In this document: positions 24,614-32,033 of the stretch, one piece after another
Numbering within the stretch: the stretch's first letter is position 1
How the letters are laid out: each line of letters starts with the position of its first letter
Assembly (NCBI GenBank): GCA_944386995.1
Contig: CALXDF010000054.1
Span: 1-34,922, forward strand
Origin: an uncultured Oscillospiraceae bacterium
GTDB lineage: Bacteria > Bacillota > Clostridia > Oscillospirales > Oscillospiraceae
DNA: 34,922 bases
Direction of reading: 5' to 3'
Made by a program: the position numbers and the translations under genes
The notes under the pieces: model-generated
The model's input: the letters and a program-made list of their open reading frames with translations, nothing else
What the model was told of the DNA's origin: nothing
The model's database searches: none

Positions 24614-25477
24614 TTACTCCCCCATCCAGCGCCCGGTAGCGCCGCAGGGAAGCGCCAGCCCCGTCTCCGTCACCGGCAGGCCAATCTCCTGGCTCTCCGT
24701 GTGGCCGCCGAAGCGGCTGGTGACCACTGTCTCCAGGATGTAGGTCAGAACGCTGGGGGCAAGGCCTGTGGTATAGGAGTTGATGATGACAAAGAGAGGC
24801 CTGTCCGACAGGACCCGGCTGCACAGCTCCACAAAGGGATAGAGGCTGTTCTCCAGTTTCCATACCTCGCCGGTGGGCCCCCGTCCATAGCTGGGCGGAT
24901 CCATGACAATCGCGTCATAGGTGCGGCCCCGCCGGATCTCCCGCTCCACAAATTTTGCGCAGTCATCCACGATCCAGCGGATGGGAGCGTTTTCCAGGCC
25001 GGAAATCTTCGCGTTTTCCCGTGCCCAGGCTACCATTCCCTTGGCCGCGTCCACATGGCATACGCTGGCTCCCGCCGCCGCGCAGGCCACGCTGGCCGCA
25101 CCGGTGTAGGCAAAGAGGTTCAGCACATTGATAGGCCGTCCGGCCTGTTTGATTTTCTCTGCAGCAAAGTCCCAGTTGACCGCCTGCTCGGGAAAAAGTC
25201 CTGTGTGCTTGAAATTCATAGGCTTAACCTGGAAGGTAAGGTCCCGGTAACGCACCTGCCACTTCTCCGGCAGTTTTCCCTTCTCCCAGTGACCGCCGCC
25301 GCTGCTGGAACGGAAATACCGCCCGTCCGGGTGCTGCCAGCCGGGATGGCGGCGTGGTGTGTCCCAGATGGCCTGCGGGTCCGGACGCACCAGAATTCTG
25401 CTGTCCCACCGCTCCAGTTTTTCACCGCCGCCGCAGTCCAGCAGTTCATAATCCTGCCATCCGTCCGCAATCCACAT
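24614..25477 (-). CDS. RlmI-like class I SAM-dependent methyltransferase
   Basis: 287 residues. VLNLFAYTGAASVACAAAGA is the SAM-binding motif I, CHVDAAKG motif II, and MDPPSYGRG motif IV, with a KHTGLFPEQ-type sequence before the Rossmann domain as in the RlmI/RlmK (m5C or m2G 23S rRNA) group. The PUA domain of RlmI is absent, so the target nucleotide is uncertain. The ATG at 25475-25477 has AGGAGGG. It heads the long operon and has a good promoter at 25515-25544. Confidence 0.85.
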   Translation of the reverse strand: MWIADGWQDYELLDCGGGEKLERWDSRILVRPDPQAIWDTPRRHPGWQHPDGRYFRSSSGGGHWEKGKLPEKWQVRYRDLTFQVKPMNFKHTGLFPEQAVNWDFAAEKIKQAGRPINVLNLFAYTGAASVACAAAGASVCHVDAAKGMVAWARENAKISGLENAPIRWIVDDCAKFVEREIRRGRTYDAIVMDPPSYGRGPTGEVWKLENSLYPFVELCSRVLSDRPLFVIINSYTTGLAPSVLTYILETVVTSRFGGHTESQEIGLPVTETGLALPCGATGRWMGE

Positions 25478-25514
25478 GGCTGTCCCTCCTAGTATCTGCA
25501 TAGAAATTCAAGAT

Positions 25515-25544
25515 ATTATATAACAAAACCCGCAGCCGCGTCAA
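25515..25544 (-). promoter_or_regulatory. Sigma-A promoter of the long methyltransferase-to-ClpE operon
   Basis: Minus strand: TTGACG (25539-25544), 18-bp spacer, consensus TATAAT (25515-25520), about 40 bp upstream of the methyltransferase ATG. No further strong promoter or terminator was seen before 15.3 kb. Confidence 0.75.
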
Positions 25545-25601
25545 CGGAAAAGGTGTGAATAAATGGTAAATGATTTCCGGTTCACCGCATTTTATCAAGC
25601 G

Positions 25602-25632
25602 AAAAAACCGGGCCATCCAAAAGACGGCCCGG
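25602..25632 (-). terminator. Terminator of the alaS-HIT operon
   Basis: Minus strand: a 10-bp stem from CCGGGCCGTC and GATGGCCCGG (one G-T pair, 25623-25632 with 25608-25617) followed by TTTTTT (25602-25607). It lies about 310 bp beyond the HIT stop codon. Confidence 0.8.
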
Positions 25633-25938
25633 ACGCTGTCAACTTTTTCAGCCCGGCCCCCAGCGGGGCCGCGGCTTTAGATCTCCGCCCCCGCTTCCCC
25701 GGCAAACAGTCGGAGGCTCGCCGGGGAAGCGGCCGGAGTTTTTGCTGAACAGGCGGAAACAGAGTCAAGCGGGCTCAAGGGGCATTGCCCCGCCCGGGTC
25801 TTTCCATTGGACCGCAGCCCAATGGCCCTCTCCGCATTTGAATTTCTCGCCGGCAATGAATTCCGCCTGCAGCACGGCTCTCCTCCCAGGAATGCTTGCA
25901 CACCGCATCCGCGGCGGCATCCCGCAGAGTTCTGTAAA
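25633..25938 (-). other. Hairpin-rich gene-free stretch with a broken open frame, possible interspersed repeat
   Basis: About 300 bp between the HIT stop and the operon terminator. Four good hairpins: GGCCCC/GGGGCC (25655-25670), a perfect 13-bp CCGCTTCCCCGGC/GCCGGGGAAGCGG (25691-25703 with 25720-25732), GGGGC/GCCCC (25779-25791) and CCATTGG/CCAATGG (25804-25825). A minus frame beginning at 25920 is open for 51 codons, stops at TGA 25765-25767, and is then open again for 38 codons to TGA 25648-25650. It has no ribosome site I accept. It could be a decayed small gene, a structured 3' untranslated region or a repeat. Confidence 0.4.
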
Positions 25939-26277
25939 TCAGCCCGGAGGCCAGGTCATATCCCGCCCGGACAGCACATGGAAGTGCAAGTGGAACACGC
26001 TCTGCCCCGCCTGGGCACCGATATTGGACACCACCCGGTAACTCTCCAGTCCCAACTCCCCGGCCAGTTTGGCAATGACAGCGAAGATATGGCCCACAAC
26101 CGGGGCATTCTCCTCCGTCACGGCGGAGACAGATTGGATATGTGCCTTGGGGATCACCAGGAAATGAGTGGGTGCCTGAGGATCGATGTCATAAAATGCA
26201 TAGCACAAATCATCCTCATACACCTTATTGCTGGGGATCTCACCGGCAATGATCTTGCAAAACAGACAATCGGACAT
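25939..26277 (-). CDS. HIT family nucleotide-binding protein (Hint-like)
   Basis: 112 residues, full length. CLFCKIIAGEIPSNKVYED at the N-terminus (with the CxxC-type pair that binds zinc in some Hint proteins) and the histidine triad HLHFHVL near residue 97, followed by WPPG at the end. Hint-type enzymes hydrolyse purine phosphoramidates and aminoacyl-adenylates, which fits its place directly after alaS. The ATG at 26275-26277 has AAAGGAAG upstream. It is the last gene of the T-box operon. Confidence 0.92.
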   Translation of the reverse strand: MSDCLFCKIIAGEIPSNKVYEDDLCYAFYDIDPQAPTHFLVIPKAHIQSVSAVTEENAPVVGHIFAVIAKLAGELGLESYRVVSNIGAQAGQSVFHLHFHVLSGRDMTWPPG

Positions 26278-26333
26278 ATTGCATATCTTCCTTTCCCGGC
26301 GGGAGAACCCGCCGCAAATTTCTATTGGTCCGC

Positions 26334-29009
26334 TTACTGCGCCTTGCTTGCCACAAAATCATCCACCGCAGCCAAGGCGTCATCCAGCTTCAAAAGGTCG
26401 CTGCCGCCGCCCATGGCGCTGTCCGGCTTGCCGCCGCCCTTGCCGCCGCAGATTGGTGCGATGGTCTTGATGATCTCCCCGGCCTTCACGCCCCGGGCCA
26501 CCGCCTCTTTCCCGCAGGTGGCAAGGAAGGTGATCTTCTCCCCATTGACTGCCGCCAGCAGGGCCGCCACACAGGGCTCCTTATCCCGAAGGAAGTCCCC
26601 CATCTTCCGCATATCGTCAGCGGAGATGTCCTTCAGACTCATGGTGACCACCTTCAGCCCCTTCACATCCTTGGCCGACAGCAGGAACTGGTCGGCCTGG
26701 CTCAGGAACTCCCTGGCCTTCAGCTTCTCAACCGTCTGATGGAGCTGCCGGATCTCGCCCATAACGCTTTCTGCCTTCTCCCGCAGCTCACCCGGCTTTG
26801 TTTTCAATGCTGCCGCCGCCTCGAAGAGCATCTCCTGGTTGCGGTCCATCACCTCCAGGGACTTCTCGCCCGTGGTAGCCTCGATGCGGCGCCCGCCGGA
26901 GGCCACCGAGAACTCGCTGTCAATATGGAAAACCCCGACCTTGGCCGTGTTGTCGACATGGGTGCCGCCGCAGAATTCCACGGAGTAGCCCTCGCCCATA
27001 TCCACCACCCGGACTTTGTCGCCGTACTTCTCACCAAACAGAGCAATCGCTCCCCGCTGCTTGGCCTCCTCAATGGGCAAAACATCGGTATGAACGTTGT
27101 ATCCCTCCAAGATCGCCTGGTTGACCAAGTGGCTCACCCGGGAGAGTTCTTCCGGACTCAGGGCAGCAAAGTGAGTAAAGTCAAAGCGCAGCCGATCCGG
27201 CTCCACCAGGGAACCGGCCTGATGGACGTGATCCCCCAGGACAGAACGCAGGGCGGCATCCAGCAGGTGAGTAGCAGAGTGGGCCCGCATGATGGCCCGG
27301 CGGCGCTCCCCGTCAATCTGCGCCCGGACAGTGTCCCCCAGTTTCAGGGTACCCTCCACCATTTTACCGTAGTGCATATACTTTCCGCCCTTGTTCTTCT
27401 GCACATCAGTGACGTGGAACCGGGCAGCGTGCTCGCCGGCGATAACAATGTCCCCGTGGTCGGCCACCTGACCGCCCATCTCCGCGTAGAAGGGCGTCTT
27501 ATCCAGCACAACGATGGCATCCACCCCGGGCATCAGTTCCTCGGCCTGCTCGTTCTCCACCACAAGGGCAACCACCTTGGCCCCGGGGAAGGTCATATGC
27601 TCGTAACCCACAAACTCCGTCTCCGGCACGTCCTTGCCGAACTCCACGCCGGCCCAGCCCAGATCACCCAGGGCCTCCCGGGCCTTCCGGGCCCGCACGC
27701 GCTGCTCCTCCATCAGCTGGTGGAACGCCTTTTCATCCACGCACATCCCCTGCTCAGCCACCATCTCAGTGGTCAGGTCGATGGGGAAGCCGTAGGTATC
27801 ATAGAGCTTGAAGGCATCGGCGCCGGAGAAGGTCTGCTCTCCCTTTTCCTTGTGACCGGCAAGCATATCATTGAAGATTTTCAGGCCGCCGTCAATGGTC
27901 TTGGCAAAATTTTCCTCCTCCACCCGGATGACCTTGGTGATATAGTCCTGGCGCTCCCGCAGCTCCGGGTAGTGCCCCTCGTTCTCACGAATCACGGTGT
28001 CGCAGACCTCATAGAGGAAGGGGCGGTCCACCCCCAGGAGCTTGCCGTGGCGGGCGGCCCGGCGCAGGAGGCGGCGCAGGACGTAGCCCCGGCCCTCGTT
28101 GGAGGGGAGGACGCCGTCACAGATCATGAAGGTGGCCGAACGAATATGGTCGGTGATGACCCGGAGGGACACGTCGATCTTGTCGCTCTGTTCGTACTTG
28201 GCGCCGGTGATCTCGCTGACCTTGTTGGTGATGTTCATCACCGTGTCCACGTCAAAAAGGCTGGCCACGTTCTGGCTGACGCAGGCCAGGCGCTCCAGGC
28301 CCATGCCCGTGTCGATGTTCTTCTGCTTGAGTTCGGTGTAATGGTTCTCCCCGTCGTTGTCAAACTGGGAGAAGACGATGTTCCACACCTCGATATACCG
28401 GTCGCAGTCGCAGCCAACGGTGCAGGTGGGCTTGCCGCAGCCCCACTCAGGCCCCCGGTCGTAATAGATCTCGGAGCAGGGGCCGCAGGGACCGGAGCCG
28501 TGCTCCCAGAAGTTGTCTTCCTTGCCGAACTTGAAGATGCGCTCCGGAGAGATGCCGATCTCATCCCGCCAGATGGCAAAGGCCTCGTCGTCGGCAGGGG
28601 TGGTCTCATTCCCGGCGAACACCGAGGGGTACAGCCGGTCCGGCTCCAGCCCCACCCACTCGGGGCTAGTCAAAAACTCCCAGGCCCAGTGAATCGCCTC
28701 CCGCTTGAAGTAGTCCCCAAAGGAGAAATTGCCCAGCATCTCAAAGTAGGTGCCGTGACGGGCTGTTTTGCCGATGTTCTCAATATCGCCGGTGCGGATG
28801 CACTTCTGGCAGGTGGTGACCCGGTGGCGGGGCGGCTCCTGTTCACCGGTGAAGTAAGGTTTCATGGGGGCCATACCGGAGTTGATGAGCAGCAGGGAGG
28901 CATCATTCTGGGGGATCAGGGAAAAGCTGGGCAGGCGCAGGTGGCCCTTGCTCTCAAAGAATTTCAGGAACATCTCCCGCAGTTCGTTCAGTCCGTATTG
29001 CTTGTGCAT
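26334..29009 (-). CDS. alaS: Alanine-tRNA ligase
   Basis: 891 residues, the standard AlaRS length. The class II catalytic core is seen in the first 250 residues (INSGMAPMKPYF; TARHGTYFEMLGNFSFGDYF; GPCGPCSEIYYD; NIDTGMGLERLA), the editing domain has the zinc ligands HSATH (577, 581) and CGGTH (680, 684), and a C-terminal coiled region and C-Ala domain follow (GGKGGGKPDSAMGGG). It charges tRNA-Ala and clears Ser/Gly. The ATG has AAGGAG about 12 bases before it. The 51-bp gap upstream contains a small dyad TGTAA/TTACA (29044-29060) but no T-box; control comes from the leader at 31.7-31.9 kb. Confidence 0.97.
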   Translation of the reverse strand: MHKQYGLNELREMFLKFFESKGHLRLPSFSLIPQNDASLLLINSGMAPMKPYFTGEQEPPRHRVTTCQKCIRTGDIENIGKTARHGTYFEMLGNFSFGDYFKREAIHWAWEFLTSPEWVGLEPDRLYPSVFAGNETTPADDEAFAIWRDEIGISPERIFKFGKEDNFWEHGSGPCGPCSEIYYDRGPEWGCGKPTCTVGCDCDRYIEVWNIVFSQFDNDGENHYTELKQKNIDTGMGLERLACVSQNVASLFDVDTVMNITNKVSEITGAKYEQSDKIDVSLRVITDHIRSATFMICDGVLPSNEGRGYVLRRLLRRAARHGKLLGVDRPFLYEVCDTVIRENEGHYPELRERQDYITKVIRVEEENFAKTIDGGLKIFNDMLAGHKEKGEQTFSGADAFKLYDTYGFPIDLTTEMVAEQGMCVDEKAFHQLMEEQRVRARKAREALGDLGWAGVEFGKDVPETEFVGYEHMTFPGAKVVALVVENEQAEELMPGVDAIVVLDKTPFYAEMGGQVADHGDIVIAGEHAARFHVTDVQKNKGGKYMHYGKMVEGTLKLGDTVRAQIDGERRRAIMRAHSATHLLDAALRSVLGDHVHQAGSLVEPDRLRFDFTHFAALSPEELSRVSHLVNQAILEGYNVHTDVLPIEEAKQRGAIALFGEKYGDKVRVVDMGEGYSVEFCGGTHVDNTAKVGVFHIDSEFSVASGGRRIEATTGEKSLEVMDRNQEMLFEAAAALKTKPGELREKAESVMGEIRQLHQTVEKLKAREFLSQADQFLLSAKDVKGLKVVTMSLKDISADDMRKMGDFLRDKEPCVAALLAAVNGEKITFLATCGKEAVARGVKAGEIIKTIAPICGGKGGGKPDSAMGGGSDLLKLDDALAAVDDFVASKAQ

Positions 29010-29060
29010 AAATGTCTCGCTCCTTCTTTTTTCGTCTGTGTAATGTAATTTATCTTTACA

Positions 29061-31217
29061 TCAATCCGATGGATTTTCCGCTATCTGGCCGGCCAAGCCG
29101 ATGTTGTCCAGGCGGACATGGCTGGGCCCGTCCAGCCGGAATCTGATCTGCACCACCGTGCCCAGGTCGGCCTCCCCCGCAAACGCCTCAGCCGGGATGC
29201 GGACCGTGGAGAAATTGTACTGGAACCGCTCCTCGCCGAACAGGTAATCCAGCTTGCTCAGGCGCACCGGGAAGGGCGGATAGACGGCGGCAAAGTCCGA
29301 GAGGCTGGCTTGAGAGGTGTTCCCTGCGGCGTCCGTCACCTCCACGGTACAATCGAGCAGGCTGTACTGCCCCCGCTCCACGCTGTCGCTGTCATAGTCT
29401 GAGATATCGAACTGGATGGCCAGGTCCGTCAGATCCATCTCCGGCAGCGTCATCGTGTAGGTACCCGTGTCGCCGTAGCTGCGCAGGCGCACAGCATAGT
29501 TGTCCAGCTCCCCGCCGTCGTGGTAGGTCGCCAGCTCCTCCGTCCAGAGGCTCACATGCTCCGCCTGGAGAGACACCCCCGCCCCGGAGCCGGTCTCCAT
29601 GTTGCTGTCCTCCTCAAAGTTGGCCAGCACCTGAAAGGCGGATGTCTCATAGCACTGGCTGTACACCGTGGCGGGGAGTTCCTCGGCACAGGAGCGCCAA
29701 TCTGTCAAAAAGGGCAGCTGGCTGCCGTCCTCCCGGAGCGTCACATCCAAAAAGGCCCGGATCATCCGCTTGGCAATGGCCTGCTGCTCCTCCATGGAGA
29801 GGAAATCCCCAGTGTTCAGCATCCATCCGGCCGGGGCCAGCTGGTCCTCGTCCTGCCAGAGGCTGTTGAACTGGCCGTGGTTGGCTCCCGCGATCCACAG
29901 GGCCGATTTGATGTAGTCCCCTTCCCCGGAAAAGTGGATGTTCTCATACTGGTTCATGCCCTGGAAATTGGTCACATCCTGATCGTTGGAGCCATAGAGG
30001 AGCAGATAGTTGATGTCTGTCAGCTCCACACTGTGGTCCCCCGGCTCATACTGGCCCTCCGTTGGGGCGATGGCAATGAGGGAGCGGATGTTGTAGTGGT
30101 AGTCAAAGCGGATGGTGCCGTTCTCCGGGTAGCGGTCATAGTGGTTGAAGAGGGCTGCTGTGGCCACCGTCTCCCCGCCCCGGCTGTGTCCGGCCAGGGC
30201 GATCCGCTCCGGGTCCATGAGTCCCGCCAGTTCCCTTTCGTTGTAAGCAAGCACCTGGCCGATATGCTCCAGGAGCAGCACCGCACGGCCGTCGTTCTCC
30301 CCGGAGAGCATATTGCAGGCATTGTGGTCAACACTCACCACCACATACCCCCAGCTGGCCAGATATTCGCCCAGATACTCGTATCCCAGATAGGAGTCCA
30401 CCGTCACCACATGGTTCCCGTGGGCGATGAACAGCACCGGGCAGTTCTCCCCGCCCTCCGGATACCAGATGCGGCCCACCAGGGGCACGGCGTTCAAATC
30501 GTAGTCCACATAGAGGTCCACCTGGAGGTCGCTCAAGCCATCCAGAGACTCCCGGCTCATATAGCGGGTCAGGTTCACCGTACCGGAGGGAAGGCCCCCC
30601 TCGGTGCCGTAGTCAACCGTCTTTACGGAATAGGGGCCGTCGGATGCCGCGGCATCCGACGCAGCGGGCAGGCCGCTGGCACGGAGGTACCCCTCGATCA
30701 CCTGGCCGTCGATCCCGTCGGTAAAGAGGAACACCCCCAGCAGCACTGTCAGCGCGCCAAAACAGAGGGCTGTCCCCAGAGAGGTCGGGGTAACGACCCT
30801 GCGGCACAGGGCGGCGATCCCCAAGGCAGTTCCCTGGAGAATGATCACAGCGGCAGCGGTGAACACCGCCGCCTGCCACTCCGGGTTACTGGTGCCCCGG
30901 TCCACCATGACCCAGAGGGCGGCGGCCAGAGCCGCTGTAGCCGGGCCCCAGCGGAATCCGACCTTTAAAATCAGCCGCAGCACCTTTGCAGCAAGCCAGA
31001 GGGCGGTCTCCAAAAGGAGCAGGCACCCCAGGAAGAACAGGGCCGTTCCCATCCAGCCGGGCCAGAGCATCTCTGAGAGCCATGTACCCCCGATCAGGGC
31101 CGCTCCCCCCAGGCTGACGTGGCACACCATGCCGGTGCATCCGGCAAAATTCCGTTCGGCCCAGAGGCGGCACAGTTCCGCAAACCGGCACAGCCGGTTC
31201 CTTGCCGCGGTCATCAT
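29061..31217 (-). CDS. Large membrane-anchored alpha/beta hydrolase with C-terminal beta domain
   Basis: 718 residues. The N-terminal 170 residues hold about four or five membrane segments (near 34-50, 56-80, 92-106, 117-137, 147-167). Residues about 195-510 form an alpha/beta hydrolase: GRIWYPEGGENCPVLFIAHG, then GYVVVSVDHNA, nucleophile GHSRGGE (Ser345), a probable acid in LLLYGSNDQD (Asp412 or 414) and AGANHGQF (His447). The core resembles chlorophyllase/PET-hydrolase-like lipases. Residues about 540-718 are a beta-rich domain ending HVRLDNIGLAG, like a carbohydrate- or lipid-binding sandwich. The active site should face outside. The substrate is unknown. The ATG overlaps the lipoprotein stop (ATGATGA), so it is coupled to it. 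Confidence 0.8.
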   Translation of the reverse strand: MMTAARNRLCRFAELCRLWAERNFAGCTGMVCHVSLGGAALIGGTWLSEMLWPGWMGTALFFLGCLLLLETALWLAAKVLRLILKVGFRWGPATAALAAALWVMVDRGTSNPEWQAAVFTAAAVIILQGTALGIAALCRRVVTPTSLGTALCFGALTVLLGVFLFTDGIDGQVIEGYLRASGLPAASDAAASDGPYSVKTVDYGTEGGLPSGTVNLTRYMSRESLDGLSDLQVDLYVDYDLNAVPLVGRIWYPEGGENCPVLFIAHGNHVVTVDSYLGYEYLGEYLASWGYVVVSVDHNACNMLSGENDGRAVLLLEHIGQVLAYNERELAGLMDPERIALAGHSRGGETVATAALFNHYDRYPENGTIRFDYHYNIRSLIAIAPTEGQYEPGDHSVELTDINYLLLYGSNDQDVTNFQGMNQYENIHFSGEGDYIKSALWIAGANHGQFNSLWQDEDQLAPAGWMLNTGDFLSMEEQQAIAKRMIRAFLDVTLREDGSQLPFLTDWRSCAEELPATVYSQCYETSAFQVLANFEEDSNMETGSGAGVSLQAEHVSLWTEELATYHDGGELDNYAVRLRSYGDTGTYTMTLPEMDLTDLAIQFDISDYDSDSVERGQYSLLDCTVEVTDAAGNTSQASLSDFAAVYPPFPVRLSKLDYLFGEERFQYNFSTVRIPAEAFAGEADLGTVVQIRFRLDGPSHVRLDNIGLAGQIAENPSD

Positions 31218-31618
31218 GTCTCGCTTACGCTCAATCCGATGAGCGTCATCGACGGATCAAAGGCCACCCGATAAAGCAGGTTTCCATCGCTGTACAGGGC
31301 ATAGATCACCGCTACGCCATAGGATTCCCCGTCACTCTCCTGCCCCGTGGCCATGCTGTCCTCCACTTGGATATAATCCCCGCAGTCCGCTGCGGCATCC
31401 TCTACCAGATCCCGAATCTGTTCCACCGTCAAACTCTCCCGCACATCCTCCCGGAAGCGGGACCAGATTTCCTCGTATTCTCCCTCTCCTGCCATCTTCA
31501 CAATTTCAATTCCCGCAGTGATGACGCTCTGCTCCTCCATCCCGTCGGGCAGCGGGTTTCCCCGGCTGCACCCGGTCAGCAACAGGCACGCCAGCACCAA
31601 CGGCAACAGTTTCTTCAT
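31214..31618 (-). CDS. DUF3887-type lipoprotein
   Basis: 134 residues. MKKLLPLVLACLLLTGC is a lipoprotein signal with the lipobox Cys at 17. The mature part (EEIWSRFREDVRESLTVEQIRDL, then later GVAVIYALYSDGNLLYRVAFDP) resembles DUF3887, a small extracytoplasmic domain often fused or adjacent to alpha/beta hydrolases in Firmicutes. An open frame continues upstream into the T-box terminator and is rejected; the ATG at 31616-31618 has GGGGGAAAG before it. It is first in the T-box-controlled operon and overlaps the hydrolase gene. Confidence 0.8.
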   Translation of the reverse strand: MKKLLPLVLACLLLTGCSRGNPLPDGMEEQSVITAGIEIVKMAGEGEYEEIWSRFREDVRESLTVEQIRDLVEDAAADCGDYIQVEDSMATGQESDGESYGVAVIYALYSDGNLLYRVAFDPSMTLIGLSVSET

Positions 31619-31666
31619 CCAGCTTTCCCCCGTTTCCCAGGCCCCGCGGCAGCGGCACTTTTCCGC

Positions 31667-31899
31667 AAAAAAATAAGCCTCCGCCACCAGATAGGGGCGA
31701 AGGTTCTCGCGGTACCACCCTACTTATCCCTCCCGGAGAGGGACATCTCGGCTGCCGGATAACGGCGGCAACCCGTGCGGCTCCTCGCCGCCTGCTCGGA
31801 AGTGGCTGCGCCGGCTGCCCTGCCGCGGAGCTCCCACTCTCCTCCGCTCGCTTCGGCTGCATGTCCGTCGCTGGTTTCCTCACTGCGTTTTGCGCGTAT
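31667..31899 (-). promoter_or_regulatory. T-box riboswitch leader, probably tRNA-Ala
   Basis: The conserved T-box sequence AGGGTGGTACCGCG is at 31708-31721 (minus). Upstream are stem I features: GCGAGCGGAGGAGAGTGGGA-like distal arm sequence and a candidate specifier GCC (31804-31806) followed by A and CTTCCGAGC, the usual context after a specifier. Downstream is the terminator: CCTTCGCC/GGCGGAGG (31678-31703, one G-T pair) and a T-run (31667-31673). Uncharged tRNA would stabilise the antiterminator, so low alanine charging should raise expression of the lipoprotein, hydrolase, alaS and HIT genes. GCC (Ala) agrees with alaS in the operon; the neighbouring GCA is also an Ala codon. Confidence 0.88.
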
Positions 31900-31905
31900 G
31901 AAAGT

Positions 31906-31933
31906 ATTATATCATAGCTTCCCGGCTTGTCAA
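31906..31933 (-). promoter_or_regulatory. Sigma-A promoter of the T-box operon
   Basis: Minus strand: consensus TTGACA (31928-31933), 16-bp spacer, TGATATAAT (extended, consensus -10 at 31906-31911). It is the strongest-looking promoter in the window, immediately upstream of the T-box leader. Confidence 0.85.
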
Positions 31934-31990
31934 CCGGATTTTCTTTCCCATCTTCTGCCGCTCCAGCATGCGGAAAACGACCGGACAGAA

Positions 31991-32020
31991 GCGGGCTGCT
32001 GCAGTGGTGCAGCAGCCCGC
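31991..32020 (-). terminator. Terminator after the CD1247-type gene
   Basis: Perfect 13-bp stem GCGGGCTGCTGCA / TGCAGCAGCCCGC with a 4-base loop, 14 bp after the stop codon. The T-tract on the minus side is poor (TTCTGTCC), so termination may be partial or Rho-assisted. Confidence 0.6.
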
Positions 32021-32033
32021 TCTCCAGAGGGTC

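Noticed and set aside
25677-25901. 74-codon minus frame in the structured stretch as a small gene
   Set aside because: Starts with GTG without a ribosome site and passes through all the hairpins; amino-acid sequence resembles no family.
26325-29048. A 907-codon open frame antisense to alaS, and similar long antisense frames opposite comEC, the hydrogenase genes, ClpE-like gene and glpK
   Set aside because: High third-position GC on one strand suppresses stop codons on the other. These frames lack ribosome sites and family motifs, while the opposite strand encodes unmistakable proteins.
29010-29060. A separate T-box or riboswitch for alaS
   Set aside because: The gap is only 51 bp, with a small TGTAA/TTACA dyad and the ribosome site; there is no T-box sequence.
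31619-31687. Extending the lipoprotein to a start at 31687
   Set aside because: That would put the start inside the T-box terminator, and the ATG at 31616 begins a perfect lipoprotein signal.
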